Below are positions 48,017 to 56,646 of a stretch of DNA of 64,000 nt, one piece after another; position 1 is the stretch's first letter; each line of letters starts with the position of its first letter. This DNA comes from Nocardioides sp. YR527 (GTDB taxonomy: Bacteria; Actinomycetota; Actinomycetes; Propionibacteriales; Nocardioidaceae): the NCBI RefSeq assembly GCF_900101045.1, contig NZ_FNFN01000006.1, forward strand, positions 124,001 through 188,000, written 5' to 3'. The position numbers and the translations under genes were made by a program. The notes beneath the pieces are model-generated. The model had not been told where the DNA came from. It saw nothing but the letters and a program-made list of their open reading frames with translations, and did not search any database.

Positions 48017-49027
48017 GTGACCCCCAGCCCTGAGACCGTCCGCGCCGTGGTCCTCAACGTCGAGGACGCCCCGGTGGACCCCGACGCCGAGGAGCTGCTC
48101 GACCGCGGTCAGGGCAAGGTTGCCGGCCTCGTCGGTCTGGCGAAGCTCGCCTGGCGCATCACGGCCTTCGCGCGACGTCCGTTCGCGGCCCCGTTCGCAC
48201 TCGCGACGCCGATCGTCCGCGGCGTCGTCAACGCCGACTCCGGACCCGCCGTCACCGTCCGGCACCAGGGCCGCGCGGTCAGCCCGAAGGAGTGGGCCGC
48301 CGCCCAGCGACAGGTCGGGACGAGCCCTCGGATCCTGGTCCTGATCCCGCCGGCGGGCAAGAGCGAGACCGTCTGGGACGAGGGCTCGCAGGCGACCGGG
48401 GCGACGTACGCCGACCGGCTCGCCGAACTGCTCGGCTGGATGCCGCTGCACATGCACGTGTCGGCCGGCAGCAGGTCGGTGCCCGCCGCGGTGGCGCTCA
48501 GCAGCCGGATCCAGGAGTGCCTCGACGCTCTTGCCGCGGAGCCGCACATCGATTCTGCCGGCTCGCCACGCATCGTCCTGGTCGCCTACGCCGGTGGTGG
48601 TCTGATCGCCCGCAACGCGCTCGGGGTGGCCACCTCCGGCGCGCGGCCCTGGACGACGTACGTCTCCGAGCTGATCGCCCTCGGCACGACCCCCTATGCG
48701 GTCACCTCCGCCCCGATCTCGGGTGGGGTCGGCAAGCAGATCGACGAGCACCTCGCCGGGATCGCGGTCGTCGGGGCCGACGAGGCGATGCTCCCGCCGC
48801 GACCGGATGTCGACTATCTGCTGGTCACCGACAAGGCGACCTCGCGCCCCAACCGGGTGGGTCGACTCTTCGGGGAGATGCTGTGGTGGCGGCACAAGAC
48901 GCCGCTGCGGACGCGCCGGGTGCGCGACCTGTTCCCCACGGCGGAGCGCTTCGCTCTCTCGACCGCCGACACGCCGCTGTCGAACCATCCCGCGGTCCAC
49001 GACGCCCTGCTGCGCTGGCTGGCGTAG
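48017..49027 (+). CDS. Alpha/beta-hydrolase-fold protein lacking the nucleophile Ser
   Basis: 336 residues, GTG start. The layout matches PGAP1/lipase-like hydrolases: ILVLIPPAGKSETVWDEGS at the oxyanion position, TYADRLAELLGWMPLHMHVSAG, the elbow position IVLVAYAGGGLIARNAL, VSELIALGTTPYAV and C-terminal LSNHPAVHDALLRWL. The expected G-H-S-x-G is A-Y-A-G-G and the HG dipeptide is missing, so it is probably not an active esterase. Role unknown. 115 bases before clpP1. Confidence 0.7.
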   Translation: MTPSPETVRAVVLNVEDAPVDPDAEELLDRGQGKVAGLVGLAKLAWRITAFARRPFAAPFALATPIVRGVVNADSGPAVTVRHQGRAVSPKEWAAAQRQVGTSPRILVLIPPAGKSETVWDEGSQATGATYADRLAELLGWMPLHMHVSAGSRSVPAAVALSSRIQECLDALAAEPHIDSAGSPRIVLVAYAGGGLIARNALGVATSGARPWTTYVSELIALGTTPYAVTSAPISGGVGKQIDEHLAGIAVVGADEAMLPPRPDVDYLLVTDKATSRPNRVGRLFGEMLWWRHKTPLRTRRVRDLFPTAERFALSTADTPLSNHPAVHDALLRWLA

Positions 49028-49073
49028 CCGTCGGAATCGCGGCGCCGCCCGGATTGCCACGCGATCGCCAATA

Positions 49074-49135
49074 GTTCTGCCGTCGGCGAACAATGGCACA
49101 CCAGCCGTGGAACAACGGGATGTGGCGGCTAGTGT
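49074..49135 (+). promoter_or_regulatory. clpP1 promoter with ClgR-like palindrome
   Basis: GTTCTGC-CGTC-GGCGAAC (49074-49091) resembles the ClgR activator site (GTTCGC and GCGAAC arms) with mismatches in the left arm. TAGTGT (49130-49135) lies seven bases before GTG 49143, giving a leaderless start and placing the palindrome at about -60, fit for activation. ClgR control of clpP1P2 is known in Streptomyces, corynebacteria and mycobacteria; here it is inferred from the site. Confidence 0.5.
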
Positions 49136-49142
49136 CGATCCT

Positions 49143-49811
49143 GTGAACATCGACTCCAGCGCGGCTGACGCTCATGCCGGTGCCCCAGGGCTCTCCCCGA
49201 GCCTGGGCGGCAACGGCGGCGGTCTGAGCCTTCTCGACGACAACATCTACAACCGACTGCTGCGGGAGCGCATCGTCTTCCTCGGCTCCGAGGTCCGCGA
49301 CCAGAACGCCAACGCGATCTGCGCGCAGCTCCTGCTGCTCTCCGCGGAGGACCCCGAGGCCGACATCTTCCTTCACATCAACTCGCCCGGTGGCTCGGTG
49401 GATGCCGGTATGGCCATCTACGACACGATGAACTACATCCCCAACGACGTCGCGACCGTCGGCATGGGCCTGGCCGCCTCGATGGGCCAGTTCCTGCTGT
49501 GCGCCGGCGCGAAGGGCAAGCGCTACGCGCTGCCGCACGCGCGGATCATGATGCACCAGCCCTCCTCGGGCATGGGTGGCTCGGCCTCCGACATCAAGAT
49601 CCAGGCCCAGCAGTCGCTGCACATCAAGAAGGTGCTGCTCGATCTGATCAGCGAGCACACCGGCCAGAGCGTCGAGCAGGTCACCACGGACGCAGACCGC
49701 GACCGCTGGTTCACCGCCGCCGAAGCTCTCGACTACGGCTTGGTCGACCAGGTCATCCGGAGTGCCAAGGAAGCCTCCGACGAGGGCCGCCCCGCTCACA
49801 AGAAGGACTGA
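49143..49811 (+). CDS. clpP1: ATP-dependent Clp protease proteolytic subunit 1
   Basis: 222 residues. Catalytic Ser in GMGLAASMGQFLL, His in RIMMHQPSSG, Asp in the DRDRWFTAAEALDYGLVD region; substrate-groove INSPGGSV. A 25-residue Ala/Gly/Ser-rich N-terminal propeptide (SSAADAHAGAPGLSPSLGGNGGG) precedes LLDDNIYNRLL, as in other actinobacterial ClpP1. Forms a mixed tetradecamer with ClpP2. First gene of clpP1-clpP2 (4-base gap). Confidence 0.96.
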   Translation: MNIDSSAADAHAGAPGLSPSLGGNGGGLSLLDDNIYNRLLRERIVFLGSEVRDQNANAICAQLLLLSAEDPEADIFLHINSPGGSVDAGMAIYDTMNYIPNDVATVGMGLAASMGQFLLCAGAKGKRYALPHARIMMHQPSSGMGGSASDIKIQAQQSLHIKKVLLDLISEHTGQSVEQVTTDADRDRWFTAAEALDYGLVDQVIRSAKEASDEGRPAHKKD

Positions 49812-49815
49812 GGAC

Positions 49816-50421
49816 ATGAACTACTACATCCCGCAGTGGGAGGAGCGTACGTCCTACGGCGTCCGCCGGATCGACCCCTACGCCAAGCTCTTCGAGGACC
49901 GGATCATCTACCTGGGCACCCCGATCAGCGACGATGTCGCCAACGCGGTCATCGCCCAGCTGCTCTGCCTGCAGTCGATGAACCCGGACCAGGACATCTC
50001 GATCTACATCAACAGCCCCGGTGGCTCGTTCACGGCCTGCACCGCGATCTACGACACGATGCAGTTCATCAAGCCGGACGTGCAGACCGTCTGCATCGGT
50101 CAGGCCGCCTCGGCTGCCGCGATCCTGCTCGGCGCGGGTGCTCACGGCAAGCGGATGGCGCTGCCCAACAGCCGCATCCTGATCCACCAGCCCTACACCG
50201 AGGGCACCTTCGGCCAGACCTCCGACATCGAGATCCAGGCCAACGAGATCCTGCGGATGCGTGAGCTGCTCGAGAAGATGATCGCCGACCACAGCGGCAA
50301 GTCGATGGACGAGGTCAGCCACGACATCGAGCGCGACAAGATCCTCACCGCCGCCCAGGCGGTCGAGTACGGCCTGATCGACTCGGTGCTCGAGTCGCTC
50401 AAGACGCCGGCGCTCGTTTGA
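49816..50421 (+). CDS. clpP2: ATP-dependent Clp protease proteolytic subunit 2
   Basis: 201 residues. Ser in CIGQAASAAAILL, His in RILIHQPYTEG, Asp in DRDK-type ERDKILTAAQAVEYGLID; INSPGGSFTACTAIYDTM. The start MNYYIPQWEERTSYGVRRIDPYAKLFEDRIIYLG is characteristic of actinobacterial ClpP2. ATG 49816, GAGGAC upstream, four bases after clpP1. Confidence 0.96.
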   Translation: MNYYIPQWEERTSYGVRRIDPYAKLFEDRIIYLGTPISDDVANAVIAQLLCLQSMNPDQDISIYINSPGGSFTACTAIYDTMQFIKPDVQTVCIGQAASAAAILLGAGAHGKRMALPNSRILIHQPYTEGTFGQTSDIEIQANEILRMRELLEKMIADHSGKSMDEVSHDIERDKILTAAQAVEYGLIDSVLESLKTPALV

Positions 50422-50429
50422 CCTTCGGG

Positions 50430-50466
50430 CCCCGCGCCGCTCCCACACTGAGGGCGCGGTGCGGGG
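50430..50466 (+). terminator. Strong hairpin between clpP2 and clpX
   Basis: CCCCGCGCCGC and its partner GCGGTGCGGGG form an 11-bp stem (one G-T pair), continued by CCC/GGG beyond one mismatch, with a 7-base loop. No U-tract. It may attenuate read-through so that clpX is made at a different level from clpP1P2. Confidence 0.6.
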
Positions 50467-50521
50467 TACCGTCAGTAACTATTCGGACCTAGCAGCACAA
50501 GTCGGGGAAGGAAGGCCACTC

Positions 50522-51814
50522 GTGGCACGCATCGGCGACGGAGGTGACCTGCTGAAGTGCTCCTTCTGCGGGAAGAGCCAGAAGCAGGTCAAGAAGCTCA
50601 TCGCGGGTCCCGGCGTCTACATCTGCGACGAGTGCATCGATCTCTGCAACGAGATCATCGAGGAGGAGCTCAACGAGGGCTCCGAGGTCGAGATCGCCGA
50701 CCTCCCCAAGCCGAAGGAGATCTTCGACTTCCTCAACTCCTACGTCATCGGCCAGGAGCAGGCGAAGAAGTCGCTCGCGGTGGCGGTCTACAACCACTAC
50801 AAGCGCGTCCAGGCCGGCCTGCAGCCCGGCGGCCCGCAGGGTCCCGGCAAGCACGCCAAGGAGGAGCAGGTCGAGGTCGCCAAGTCCAACATCTTGGTGA
50901 TCGGCCCGACCGGCTGCGGCAAGACCTACCTGGCGCAGACCCTGGCCCGGATGCTCAACGTCCCGTTCGCGATCGCGGACGCCACCGCTCTGACCGAGGC
51001 GGGCTACGTCGGCGAGGACGTCGAGAACATCCTCCTCAAGCTGATCCAGGCCGCCGACTACGACGTCAAGAAGGCCGAGACCGGCATCATCTACATCGAC
51101 GAGATCGACAAGGTGGCCCGCAAGGCGGAGAACCCCTCGATCACGCGCGACGTCTCCGGTGAGGGCGTGCAGCAGGCGCTGCTGAAGATCATCGAGGGCA
51201 CCACCGCCTCGGTGCCGCCGCAGGGTGGCCGCAAGCACCCGCACCAGGAGTTCATCCAGATCGACACCACCAACATCCTCTTCGTGGTGGGTGGCGCGTT
51301 CGCCGGTCTGGAGCACATCATCGAGCAGCGGGTCGGCAAGAAGACCCTCGGCTTCACCGCCGAGGTGCGCGGCAAGGCCGAGAAGGAGTCCGAGGACCTC
51401 CTGAAGCTGGTGCGTCCCGAGGACCTCACCAAGTTCGGGCTGATCCCGGAGTTCATCGGTCGGCTGCCGCTGATCGCGAGCGTCGAGAAGCTCGACCAGG
51501 CCGCGCTGGTCCAGATCCTGACCGAGCCGCGCAACGCGCTGGTGAAGCAGTACCAGAAGCTCTTCGACCTCGACGGCGTCGACCTCGAGTTCACCGAGGA
51601 GGCGGTCACCGCCATCGCCGACAAGGCCCTCGAGCGCGGCACCGGTGCCCGAGGCCTGCGGGCGATCATCGAGGAGGTCCTCCTCTACGTGATGTACGAC
51701 GTGCCCTCCCGTGGCGACGTCGGCAAGGTGATCGTGACCCGCGAGGTGGTCGATGACGGCGAGATGCCGACCCTGGTGCCGCGCGAGAAGGAAACCAAGA
51801 AGAAGTCCGCGTAG
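50522..51814 (+). CDS. clpX: Clp protease ATP-binding subunit ClpX
   Basis: 430 residues. N-terminal zinc-binding domain (CSFCGKSQKQVKKLIAGPGVYICDECIDLC), Walker A GPTGCGKTYLAQTLA, Walker B IIYIDEIDKVA, the pore-loop region AGYVGEDVENILLKL, sensor 1 TTNILFVVGGAFAG, an IGF-type ClpP loop (VGKKTLGF nearby), RH loop and sensor 2 TGARGLRAIIEE. Unfoldase partner of ClpP1P2. GTG 50522 follows GGAAGGAAGG; longer frames upstream lack a zinc-domain start. Confidence 0.97.
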   Translation: MARIGDGGDLLKCSFCGKSQKQVKKLIAGPGVYICDECIDLCNEIIEEELNEGSEVEIADLPKPKEIFDFLNSYVIGQEQAKKSLAVAVYNHYKRVQAGLQPGGPQGPGKHAKEEQVEVAKSNILVIGPTGCGKTYLAQTLARMLNVPFAIADATALTEAGYVGEDVENILLKLIQAADYDVKKAETGIIYIDEIDKVARKAENPSITRDVSGEGVQQALLKIIEGTTASVPPQGGRKHPHQEFIQIDTTNILFVVGGAFAGLEHIIEQRVGKKTLGFTAEVRGKAEKESEDLLKLVRPEDLTKFGLIPEFIGRLPLIASVEKLDQAALVQILTEPRNALVKQYQKLFDLDGVDLEFTEEAVTAIADKALERGTGARGLRAIIEEVLLYVMYDVPSRGDVGKVIVTREVVDDGEMPTLVPREKETKKKSA

Positions 51815-51835
51815 CCCGTTTGGGTCATTTTCGCT

Positions 51836-51859
51836 GCCCGGGTCGGTATTGGCCCGGGC
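51836..51859. terminator. Hairpin after clpX
   Basis: GCCCGGG (51836-51842) and CCCGGGC (51853-51859) around a 10-base loop, 21 bases after the clpX stop. Modest strength, no U-tract. Confidence 0.5.
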
Positions 51860-51930
51860 GGTCGGACAGAATACGCACTGATGAGCATCTGTACCTTTCC
51901 AGCTCCGTCACTCGGTAGGGAAGTGGGCAC

Positions 51931-52860
51931 GTGAGGTTCCAGAGGGGCCCGGTGATGGCCTACGCCGCCGTAGTGCTCATCGGCCTGCTCGTGGTCATCC
52001 AGACCCTCAGCCCGGACGTCTCCGCGCTGCACCGGGTGCCGCGTACGCTCTCGGGCCAGGCCGACTTCACCGTGATCCCTCCGGCGCCGTCTCCCGACGT
52101 CTCCGGGGTGTCGACGATTCCCAGCACCACGCCCGATCCGGACCGGGGGAGCGACCGGGAGGACCCGGCCCCGCCGAAGAGCCGCGAGGACGAGAAGCCG
52201 GACAAGGCGCCGTCCGCGCCCGCCGAGCAGCCCGACGCACCGCCCTCCGCGGATCCGACGACGCCTGCCGACCCCGGCGAGGACGAGGGCCACGGCAAGC
52301 CACCCACGCTGGTCCCGTCCGTGGGACCGATCCCGGGCATCATGGCGCCGCTGCTGTGGCCGTTCGTGGCCGAGGAGGACGCCCGCCCCGTCGACGAGGC
52401 CGTGCCGATGTTCCTGCGGCAGCTGATCGCCGCCGACGCCGGCATCCCGGTCGAGGACCTTCCGTTGGAAGAGCCCAAGGCCGACCGGGAATCCGACGAA
52501 GAGCCGGCAGAGACGAAGGACCCCGACGCGGAGTCGACCAAGCACGAGTCCGAGGCCGAACAGGTCATCCAGGACGCCTGCGAGCTCACCGCCGCGATCG
52601 CCGAGGATGTGAAGACGCTGCCGGGATCGAACAAGGATCGCGAACCGGATGCCACGCCGGAGTGCGACGAGGCGTGCGCTGAGCCGAAGACACCGGTAGG
52701 GTCGTCGCCCGCAGCCGAACCCGAGGCCACCACCGAATCCGCTGAGCCGTCCGACACCGAGCCGTCCACCACTGGGACGTCGGATACATCGGAGCCGGAG
52801 CAGGAGCCGAAGGAAGGCAGCAAGGACGACCAGACTTGTGCCGAGAAGTCGGTGCAGTAG
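51931..52860 (+). CDS. Acidic, Pro/Glu/Ser-rich membrane-anchored surface protein
   Basis: 309 residues, GTG start. One N-terminal helix (MAYAAVVLIGLLVVIQTL) anchors or exports it; the rest is low-complexity (Pro, Asp, Glu, Ser, Thr, Lys) with a short ordered island (VPSVGPIPGIMAPLLWPFVAEEDARPVDEAVPMFLRQLIAADAG) and six Cys in the last 130 residues (DACEL, ECDEACAEP, DQTCAEK), which suggests disulfide linkage. Not recognised. It sits alone between clpX and convergent valS, ended by a strong shared terminator. Confidence 0.7.
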   Translation: MRFQRGPVMAYAAVVLIGLLVVIQTLSPDVSALHRVPRTLSGQADFTVIPPAPSPDVSGVSTIPSTTPDPDRGSDREDPAPPKSREDEKPDKAPSAPAEQPDAPPSADPTTPADPGEDEGHGKPPTLVPSVGPIPGIMAPLLWPFVAEEDARPVDEAVPMFLRQLIAADAGIPVEDLPLEEPKADRESDEEPAETKDPDAESTKHESEAEQVIQDACELTAAIAEDVKTLPGSNKDREPDATPECDEACAEPKTPVGSSPAAEPEATTESAEPSDTEPSTTGTSDTSEPEQEPKEGSKDDQTCAEKSVQ

Positions 52861-52943
52861 GGATCACTCCGATGGCGACCGCACCACGCCAGAGTGACCG
52901 GCCGAGCGAGTCCCCCCGGGCGCTTGGCTGGAGTGAGGGACGA

Positions 52944-52980
52944 AGCAGGCCCCGGACCGCATCGCGGTCCGGGGCCTGCT
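52944..52980. terminator. 17-bp bidirectional terminator hairpin
   Basis: Perfect 17-bp stem (AGCAGGCCCCGGACCGC and complement) with an ATC loop, between the convergent ends of the acidic surface-protein gene and valS. The strongest hairpin in the window. Confidence 0.92.
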
Positions 52981-53010
52981 CCGTCGTTTCGGGCTCCGTC
53001 GGCCTGAGGC

Positions 53011-55641
53011 TCAGGCCTCCTGGGAGACCTCGGCCAGCTCGGCGGTGACGGTGATCTCGGTGGCGTTCTCGTCGACGGTGAAGAAGAGGTCACCGACGAT
53101 GTTGCCGACCCGCTTGAGGTCCGGCGCGGCGGCCTCGGCGTCCTTGACCAGCTTGGCCGGGCCGGTGACCTCGGCCTTGGCCAGCGGGTGACGCATCTTC
53201 ACCTTCGCGGTCGACTTCGCGCCGCGGATCCCGGTCAGGGTCGCCGCGACGGCGTCGAGCGCCGCCGGGTCGGCGGCGGCAGCGGTGCCGAGCTCGAGCT
53301 CACGCGGCCACGAGGAGGTGTGGATGGAACCGGTCTGCCACCACGACCAGACCTCCTCGGTGACGTACGGGAGGAAGGGGGCCAGCAGGCGCAGCTGGAC
53401 GTGGAGAGCCGTGGCCAGCGTTGCGCGCGCGGACTCGGTGGCCAGACCGCCGTCCTCGTCATAGGCACGTTCCTTGACCAGCTCGAGGTAGTCGTCGCAG
53501 AACTCCCAGAAGAACTTCTCCGAGGTCTCCAGCGCCGTGGAGTAGTCGTAGGCGGTGAAGGCGTCGGTCGCCTTGGTGATCGTCTCCTTGAGGCGGGCCA
53601 TCAGGGCGCAGTCGACCGGCTGGGTGATCGCGACCGGGTTCAGCGTGGACGCGCCGACGTTGCCGAGGACGAACTTGGAGGCGTTGAGGATCTTCATCGC
53701 CAGGCGGCGACCGACCTTCATCTGGGTCTCGTCGAACGGCGAGTCCATGCCCGGCCGGGTCAGCGCGGCGCGCCAGCGAACCGCGTCGGCACCGAACTTC
53801 TCGAGGATCTCGGTCGGGACGACGACGTTGCCCTTCGACTTCGACATCTTCTTGCGGTCGGGGTCGAGGATCCAGCCGGCGATCATCGCGTGGCTCCACG
53901 GGACGGTGCCGTCCTCGAGGTGGGCGCGGACGATGCGGCCGAAGAGCCAGGTGCGGATGATCTCGTGGCTCTGGGTGCACAGGTCCATCGGGTAGACCCG
54001 GCTGAACAGGTCGGGGTCGGACTCCCAGCCGCCCGCGATCTGTGGGGTCAGCGACGAGGTTGCCCAGGTGTCCATGACGTCCGGGTCGCCCTGGAAGCCG
54101 CCGGGCTTGCCGCGCTGCGCCTCCTCGTAGCCGGCCGGGACGTCGGTCGACGGGTCGATCGGGAGCTGGTCCTCGCTGGGCAGCAGCGGCTTGTCGTAGT
54201 CGGGGTTGCCCTCGGCGTCGAGTGCGTACCAGACCGGGAACGGGATGCCGAAGAAGCGCTGGCGGGAGATCAGCCAGTCGCCGTTGAGGCCGCCGACCCA
54301 GTTGTCGTAGCGGTGACGCATGTGCTCGGGCAGCCAGGTCAGGTCGCCGCCGCGGGCCAGCAGCTGCTCACGCAGCTCGGGGTTGCGGCCACCGTTGGTG
54401 ATGTACCACTGCCGGCTGGCGACGATCTCGAGCGGCTTGTCGCCACGCTCGTAGAAGTTGGCCATCCGCTGGGTCTTCTTCGGCTCGCCCTCGAGGTCAC
54501 CGGAGTCGCGGATCATCGCGACCACGGCCTCGCGGGCCGAGTGGACGGTCTTGCCCTTGAGCTCCTCGTACGCCTCGGTGCCGGCCGGCGTGGTGATCCA
54601 CTCCGGGGTCTCGCGGGAGAAGCGGCCGTCACGGCCGATCAGGGCACGGGCGGGGAGGTTGAGCTCACGCCACCACTGGACGTCGGTGAGGTCGCCCCAG
54701 GTGCAGCACATCGCGATGCCGGCGCCCTTGTCCATCTCCGCGGCCTCGTGGGCCAGGACGGGGATCTCGACGCCGAAGATCGGGCTGGAGACGGTGCTCC
54801 CGAACAGGTGCTTGTAGCGGTCGTCGTCGGGGTGGGCGATCAGTGCGACGACGCTCGGGATCAGCTCGGGGCGGGTGGTCTCGATGTGGATCTTCGCGCC
54901 GTCAGGGGCATGGAAGGCGACGCGGTGGAAGAAGCCGGGGTAGTCCTTGGCCTCGAGCTCGGCCTGGGCGACGGCGGTCTGGAAGGTGACGTCCCACAGG
55001 GTCGGCGCCTCCTGCAGGTATGCCTCTCCGCGGGCGAGGTTGCGCAGGAACGCCCGCTGCGAGGCGGTCTGGGAGACCTTGCCGATCGTCGTGTACTGCT
55101 GGTCCCAGTCGAAGGAGAGACCCAGCGTGCGCCACAGGTCCTCGAAGACCTTCTCGTCCTCGACGACCAGCTGGTTGCACAGCTCGACGAAGTTGGGCCG
55201 GCTGATCGAGATCTGGCGCTTCGGGTCGGGCTTCTCCGGCGGGGTGAAGTCGGGGTCGTACGGCAGGCTCGGGTCGCAACGGACGCCGAAGTAGTTCTGG
55301 ACCCGTCGCTCGGTGGGAAGACCGTTGTCGTCCCAGCCGATCGGGTAGAAGACCGACTTGCCGTTCATCCGCTGGAAGCGGGCGACCAGGTCGGGGTGGG
55401 TGTAGGAGAAGACGTGGCCGACGTGCAGGCTGCCGGAGACGGTCGGCGGCGGGGTGTCGATCGAGTAGACGTTCTCCCGCGGCTGGGTGCGGTCGAAGGC
55501 GTACGTCTTCTCGTTCTTCCACTGCTCGGCCCACTTGGCCTCCAGGCCCTCGAGGACCGGCTTGTCCGGTACGGCGACTACGCGCTGCTCAGCGGGCGTA
55601 GTCGTCTCCGGTGCGGTCTGCGTGGGCGTGGTCTCAGTCAT
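53011..55641 (-). CDS. valS: Valyl-tRNA synthetase
   Basis: 876 residues. Class I signatures: HVGH in PPPTVSGSLHVGHVFSYTHPDLV and KMSKSKGNVV; a CP1 editing domain lies between, and an anticodon-binding domain with a C-terminal coiled-coil-like tail follows. ATG 55641 is preceded by minus-strand TAGGAT at eight bases; the frame extends to 55701 but the extra residues lack similarity. No T-box or leader is visible upstream. Divergent from the GNAT gene. Confidence 0.96.
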   Translation of the reverse strand: MTETTPTQTAPETTTPAEQRVVAVPDKPVLEGLEAKWAEQWKNEKTYAFDRTQPRENVYSIDTPPPTVSGSLHVGHVFSYTHPDLVARFQRMNGKSVFYPIGWDDNGLPTERRVQNYFGVRCDPSLPYDPDFTPPEKPDPKRQISISRPNFVELCNQLVVEDEKVFEDLWRTLGLSFDWDQQYTTIGKVSQTASQRAFLRNLARGEAYLQEAPTLWDVTFQTAVAQAELEAKDYPGFFHRVAFHAPDGAKIHIETTRPELIPSVVALIAHPDDDRYKHLFGSTVSSPIFGVEIPVLAHEAAEMDKGAGIAMCCTWGDLTDVQWWRELNLPARALIGRDGRFSRETPEWITTPAGTEAYEELKGKTVHSAREAVVAMIRDSGDLEGEPKKTQRMANFYERGDKPLEIVASRQWYITNGGRNPELREQLLARGGDLTWLPEHMRHRYDNWVGGLNGDWLISRQRFFGIPFPVWYALDAEGNPDYDKPLLPSEDQLPIDPSTDVPAGYEEAQRGKPGGFQGDPDVMDTWATSSLTPQIAGGWESDPDLFSRVYPMDLCTQSHEIIRTWLFGRIVRAHLEDGTVPWSHAMIAGWILDPDRKKMSKSKGNVVVPTEILEKFGADAVRWRAALTRPGMDSPFDETQMKVGRRLAMKILNASKFVLGNVGASTLNPVAITQPVDCALMARLKETITKATDAFTAYDYSTALETSEKFFWEFCDDYLELVKERAYDEDGGLATESARATLATALHVQLRLLAPFLPYVTEEVWSWWQTGSIHTSSWPRELELGTAAAADPAALDAVAATLTGIRGAKSTAKVKMRHPLAKAEVTGPAKLVKDAEAAAPDLKRVGNIVGDLFFTVDENATEITVTAELAEVSQEA

Positions 55642-55721
55642 GGGACCAAATCCTATGGGCGCGCGGTTGCTGGCGCGAAACCCGGTTGAGACCGGTGTCA
55701 TGCCCTCGCCATGCTTCGGTC

Positions 55722-56603
55722 ATGGGCACCATCGACTTCTTCACCGACCCAGCCGAGTTCCTCGCCGTCGCGAAGGACTATCTCGCCGCGGAGCCGGTGA
55801 CCGCCAACGTGGTCGCCACCAACGCGGAGAAGGCGACCCGGGTGGAGCAGGAGGGGCCGTATCGCTGGTTCGCGGTCGCCCGCGACGGTGACCGTGTCGG
55901 TGCCCGTGTCGTGGGGGCGGCGATGCGGACGGCCAACTTCGAGCCCTACCCGCTCTACGTCTGCCCGATGCCCGAGCCGGCGGCGCTCGAGCTGGCGCGG
56001 GCGCTGCACGCGAGGGGCGAGTACGCCGGTGGGGCCAACGGCGCGCTCCCGGCGGCCCGGACGGTGGCCGAGGAGACCGCGCGGCTCGCGGGCGGGCGGG
56101 TGAGCGTCGCGATGGCGTCGCGTCTGCACGAGCTCGGCACGCTGGTGGTCCCGTCCGGTGTGCCCGGGCACGCCCGCCCGGCGACGTACGACGACCTCGA
56201 GCTGTGCCGGGAGTGGCTGGCCGACTTCGGGCACGCCGCCCGGGAGCAGTCCTCGAACAAGGCCTACGCCCACGAGCACGCTGCCGTCGGCGAAGACGAG
56301 GTGCGGCGCCGGATCGAGGAGTTCCTGCTGCTGTGGGAGGTCGACGGTGAGGTCGTGTCCCTGGTCGGTGCGACCCCGCCGGCTCACGGTGTCGTCCGGA
56401 TCGCGCCGGTCTACACGCCGAAGGAGCAGCGGGGTCACGGCTACGGCACCGCGGTGACCGCCGAGGCCTCACGCCTCCTCGGCGCCGACGGCACGCGGCT
56501 GTGCCTGTTCACCGACGCCGACAACCCCGTCTCCAACCACGTCTACGCCAAGATCGGCTACCGCCCCGTCGTCGACATGGCCAACCACACGATCGTCCCC
56601 TGA
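55722..56603 (+). CDS. GNAT-family N-acetyltransferase
   Basis: 293 residues. The C-terminal half is a GNAT fold: acetyl-CoA loop PVYTPKEQRGHGYGTAVTAEASRLL (Q/RxxGxG/A), then RLCLFTDADNPVSNHVYAKIGYRPVVDM. The N-terminal half (TDPAEFLAVAKDYLAAEPVTANVV) is a degenerate GNAT-like domain common to this two-domain group. Acyl acceptor unknown. ATG 55722 opens the conserved region. Confidence 0.88.
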   Translation: MGTIDFFTDPAEFLAVAKDYLAAEPVTANVVATNAEKATRVEQEGPYRWFAVARDGDRVGARVVGAAMRTANFEPYPLYVCPMPEPAALELARALHARGEYAGGANGALPAARTVAEETARLAGGRVSVAMASRLHELGTLVVPSGVPGHARPATYDDLELCREWLADFGHAAREQSSNKAYAHEHAAVGEDEVRRRIEEFLLLWEVDGEVVSLVGATPPAHGVVRIAPVYTPKEQRGHGYGTAVTAEASRLLGADGTRLCLFTDADNPVSNHVYAKIGYRPVVDMANHTIVP

Positions 56604-56605
56604 CC

Positions 56606-56641
56606 TGCCGAGTCGGCGCGTTAGAACGAGCCGACTCGGCA
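56606..56641. terminator. 12-bp bidirectional terminator hairpin
   Basis: TGCCGAGTCGGC (56606-56617) pairs perfectly with GCCGACTCGGCA (56630-56641), directly between the convergent GNAT and M48 gene ends. Confidence 0.85.
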
Positions 56642-56646
56642 TGAGG

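Noticed and set aside
53188..55689. 833-codon open frame on the plus strand
   Set aside because: Antisense to valS, with low-complexity Gly/Val/Asp/Arg composition; a GC-driven shadow.
55642..55721. T-box or other leader regulator upstream of valS
   Set aside because: Only 80 bases separate valS from the divergent GNAT gene, with a -10-like box next to the ATG; there is no specifier loop or antiterminator structure.
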